Assembly (NCBI RefSeq): GCF_001519065.1
Contig: NZ_KQ954252.1
Span: forward strand, 331,560 to 395,559
Direction of reading: 5' to 3'
Source: Novosphingobium sp. FSW06-99
GTDB taxonomy: Bacteria > Pseudomonadota > Alphaproteobacteria > Sphingomonadales > Sphingomonadaceae
Length of the DNA: 64,000 bases
Shown: positions 61,956 through 64,000 of the stretch, one piece after another
Layout: the number at the start of each line of letters is the position of its first letter
How positions within the stretch are numbered: the stretch's first letter is position 1
The notes under the pieces: generated by a model
Told to the model about the DNA's origin: nothing
Seen by the model: the letters and a program-made list of their open reading frames with translations, nothing else
Database searches by the model: none
Made by a program: the position numbers and the translations under genes

Positions 61956-63485
61956 TCAGCGCACGCGGGGGAACCGCGCGGCGGCCTCCAGTTCTTCAAG
62001 ATCCATGTGGTTGCGCACATATTCCGATGACGCATCGCGCGGCGGGGACCAGTCCCACGCCGTCAGGTGCCCGGTGGCATTGGCCTGCGCCACCAAAGTG
62101 CGGCGGCGCTGGCTGGCCAGCACTTGCGCGGTGATCGTATCGAAATCCCAGCGTTCGGCAACTTCGGCCCGAAACGCGGCGACCAGCGTGGCATGGGCCG
62201 GATCGGCGGCCAGATTGACCAGTTCGTCGCGATCGGCAGACAGGTCATACAACTGGTCGGGATCGACCGGGCAATGGATGAATTTCCACGGCCCGCGCCG
62301 GATCATCACGATCGGCGCCACCGCGCCTTCGCCCAGATATTCGCCGATCACTTCGTCGGCGCCCTGTTCGCCGATCAGCCACGGCACCAGGCTATGGCCA
62401 TCGACCGGTGCGGCAAAGGTGGGCGCCAGCCCGGCCAGATCGACGCATGTGGGCAACAGATCGAGCAGCGATACGTTCTGATCGACCACGCGCGGGGCAA
62501 ACCGGCCCGGCGCGCTGACCATGACCGGGATATGCGCGGCGCCTTCGAAAAAGGTCATCTTGTACCACAGCCCGCGTTCGCCCAGCATGTCGCCATGGTC
62601 GGTGCACACGATCACCACGGTGTTCTCGGCCAGCCCGGTTTCGTCGAGCGTATCGAGCACCTGGCCGATCTGTTCGTCGACAAAGCTGATCGCGCCGAAA
62701 TAGGCGCGCCGGGCGGCCAGGATCTGCGCCGTGCTGACCGGGGTGTCGTCCATCGCCGAAACCGCGCGCAGCCGCGCCGAATGCGGATCGCGCGCGTCGG
62801 GCGCAATCTCGACACGGGGCAGGGGAATGTCGATCCCTTCGTACATGTCCCAATATTTGCGCGGGATGGCATAGGGATCGTGCGGATGGGTCATCGAGGC
62901 GATCATGAAGAACGGACGATCGTCCTTGTCGCGCACGATATCGTAGAGCTTGCGCCGGGTGGTGAAGATCACCTCTTCGTCATAATCGATCTGGTTGGTG
63001 CGCACCGCAGGTCCGGCGGTCAGCACCGAATCCATCGAATGGTACCAGTGCGGACGATGGTCGGGGCGGGTCCAGTCGGGGGTCCAACTGAAATCGGCGG
63101 GATAGATATCGGTGGTCAGCCGTTCCTCGAAACCATGCAACTGATCGGGGCCGACAAAATGCATCTTGCCGGTCAGGATTGTGCGATAGCCGCCCGCGCG
63201 CAGATAGTGCGCCACGGTGGGCGTGTCGGCGGTCAATTCGCAGGCATTGTCATAGCCGCCGATGCGCGACGGCAATTGCCCCGACAGCATCGAAAACCGC
63301 GACGGCCCGCACAACGGGCTGTTGCAATAGGCCGATTTGAACACCACCCCGTGTTCGGCCAGGCGGCGCAGATTGGGCGCAATCACCGGCGAATGGTCGA
63401 GCGTCGGCCCATTGGTCAGAAACGGCAAGGCCTGCGCCGTCATCTGATCTGCCATCAGCACAAGGATATTGGGACGGGTCGTCAT
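61956..63485 (-). CDS. betC: Choline-sulfatase
   Basis: A 509-residue type-I sulfatase that hydrolyses choline-O-sulfate to choline plus sulfate. The formylglycine signature is at Cys59 (LCGPSRFSMLSG, CxPSR). Metal residues are in LVLMADQMT and CTDHGDMLGE. The C-terminus (DASSEYVRNHMDLEELEAAARFPRV) matches the choline-sulfatase C-terminal domain. Cytosolic (no signal). Activation of Cys59 needs an FGE or anSME elsewhere; the SUMF1 protein at 8465 lacks the needed Cys pair. No bet genes adjoin in the window. Confidence 0.92.
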   Translation of the reverse strand: MTTRPNILVLMADQMTAQALPFLTNGPTLDHSPVIAPNLRRLAEHGVVFKSAYCNSPLCGPSRFSMLSGQLPSRIGGYDNACELTADTPTVAHYLRAGGYRTILTGKMHFVGPDQLHGFEERLTTDIYPADFSWTPDWTRPDHRPHWYHSMDSVLTAGPAVRTNQIDYDEEVIFTTRRKLYDIVRDKDDRPFFMIASMTHPHDPYAIPRKYWDMYEGIDIPLPRVEIAPDARDPHSARLRAVSAMDDTPVSTAQILAARRAYFGAISFVDEQIGQVLDTLDETGLAENTVVIVCTDHGDMLGERGLWYKMTFFEGAAHIPVMVSAPGRFAPRVVDQNVSLLDLLPTCVDLAGLAPTFAAPVDGHSLVPWLIGEQGADEVIGEYLGEGAVAPIVMIRRGPWKFIHCPVDPDQLYDLSADRDELVNLAADPAHATLVAAFRAEVAERWDFDTITAQVLASQRRRTLVAQANATGHLTAWDWSPPRDASSEYVRNHMDLEELEAAARFPRVR

Positions 63486-63576
63486 GGCCGCACGCGCTCT
63501 CATCACAAAGTTGACTTGGAATGCACAACTTAGCGGCGCGGCGTGTGGGGGGAAGAATTTTCCCGCTTAATTTTGG

Positions 63577-64000
63577 CTAATGGCCCGCCTGCGCCAGCAA
63601 GGTCAGGATATCCGGCTCGCCCACCACTTCGGCATATTTGGCCTGCAAATCGAACAAGTTGGCCTCGTGCGGGGCGGCATGACGGTCGCCGCAGGCCTCG
63701 CGCACGACAAACGGGATAAAGCCGTGCTGGCAGGCATCGAGCGCGGTGGCGCGGATGCAGCCCGATGTCGAGGTGCCGCAGATGATCAGCGTGTCGATCC
63801 GCAGCGCGGTCAGCGTGGCGGCCAGATGGGTTGCGAAAAACGCGCTGGCATAGCGTTTGGTGATCACCAGTTCACCGTCGCGCGGGGCCAGCCGGGCGGG
63901 AAAGGCGCCCAGCGGGTTGCCGCGTTCAAAACAGCGCAACGCGGGCACTTTGCGAAAGAACACCCCGCCATCGGCGCCGCCCGGCGCATATTCGACATTG
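63577..64000 (-). CDS. Isochorismatase-family cysteine hydrolase, partial
   Basis: The frame is open to the right edge, so the N-terminus is missing. The visible part runs from VEYAPGGADGGVFFRKVPAL to a stop at 63577, with ELVITKRYASAFFATHLAATLTAL and the nucleophile loop GTSTSGCIRATALDACQHGF, whose Cys is catalytic. This is the N-carbamoylsarcosine-amidase-like branch. Orientation matches the choline sulfatase gene downstream of it, with ~90 bp between. Confidence 0.88.
   Translation of the reverse strand, partial: NVEYAPGGADGGVFFRKVPALRCFERGNPLGAFPARLAPRDGELVITKRYASAFFATHLAATLTALRIDTLIICGTSTSGCIRATALDACQHGFIPFVVREACGDRHAAPHEANLFDLQAKYAEVVGEPDILTLLAQAGH

Overview
This is a GC-rich chromosomal window from an alphaproteobacterium, most likely a sphingomonad (Novosphingobium or Sphingomonas type). 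The indications are three TonB-dependent receptors, a FecI/FecR surface-signalling pair, very tightly packed operons with 1-4 nt overlaps, and small membrane and stress proteins typical of that order. The assignment is an inference from gene content. I saw no rRNA, tRNA, CRISPR array, insertion sequence or phage.

Left part (1-11641). This is two divergent operons around a 330-bp promoter region. The minus-strand operon encodes a fused adenylation-like/heme-oxygenase-like protein, a FecI-type sigma factor, a FecR anti-sigma factor and an STN-containing TonB receptor that runs off the left edge. The plus-strand operon encodes a WD40 protein, an NADPH:FMN reductase-like flavoprotein, an FGE/EgtB-like protein, an ATP-grasp ligase and an isoaspartyl-methyltransferase-like protein. 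I read this as an undescribed small-molecule (perhaps metallophore) synthesis and uptake locus under cell-surface signalling. Next (11735-16731) come a second TonB receptor with paired Cys motifs, a PepSY-type membrane protein, an outer-membrane MetA-pathway protein and a ChrA chromate transporter.

Amine catabolism (17157-27051). A TetR repressor with two tandem operators stands in front of aauBEDA (tryptophan-tryptophylquinone aromatic amine dehydrogenase). Two mono-heme cytochromes c, a TonB receptor, an aldehyde dehydrogenase and an acyl-CoA ligase follow. Together they would take a primary amine to the aldehyde, the acid and the acyl-CoA. A convergent POT-family transporter follows.

Efflux (28541-41651). 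Two hypothetical genes precede an NtrY/NtrC-like two-component pair. A well-formed sigma-54 promoter with upstream palindromes, a 38-codon ORF and a MacA-MacB-TolC-like export operon lie divergent to it. A second, EmrAB-type exporter with its own TetR follows; its divergent promoter holds a tandem operator.

Envelope/stress block (41808-55059). This is a run of small secreted or membrane proteins (DUF4398-like, lmo0937-like, DUF1003, DUF3775, Spy-like, Gly-rich, slipin, OmpA, SYLF, general stress protein), an alcohol dehydrogenase, and a giant CheB-CheR-PAS-histidine kinase-REC-REC-LuxR fusion that may control them.

Right end (55214-64000). It holds a redoxin/2OG-Fe(II) oxygenase fusion with a large HAD protein, a degenerate HD-GYP protein, a DMT exporter, a hypothetical protein, choline sulfatase (BetC) and an isochorismatase-family hydrolase cut by the right edge.
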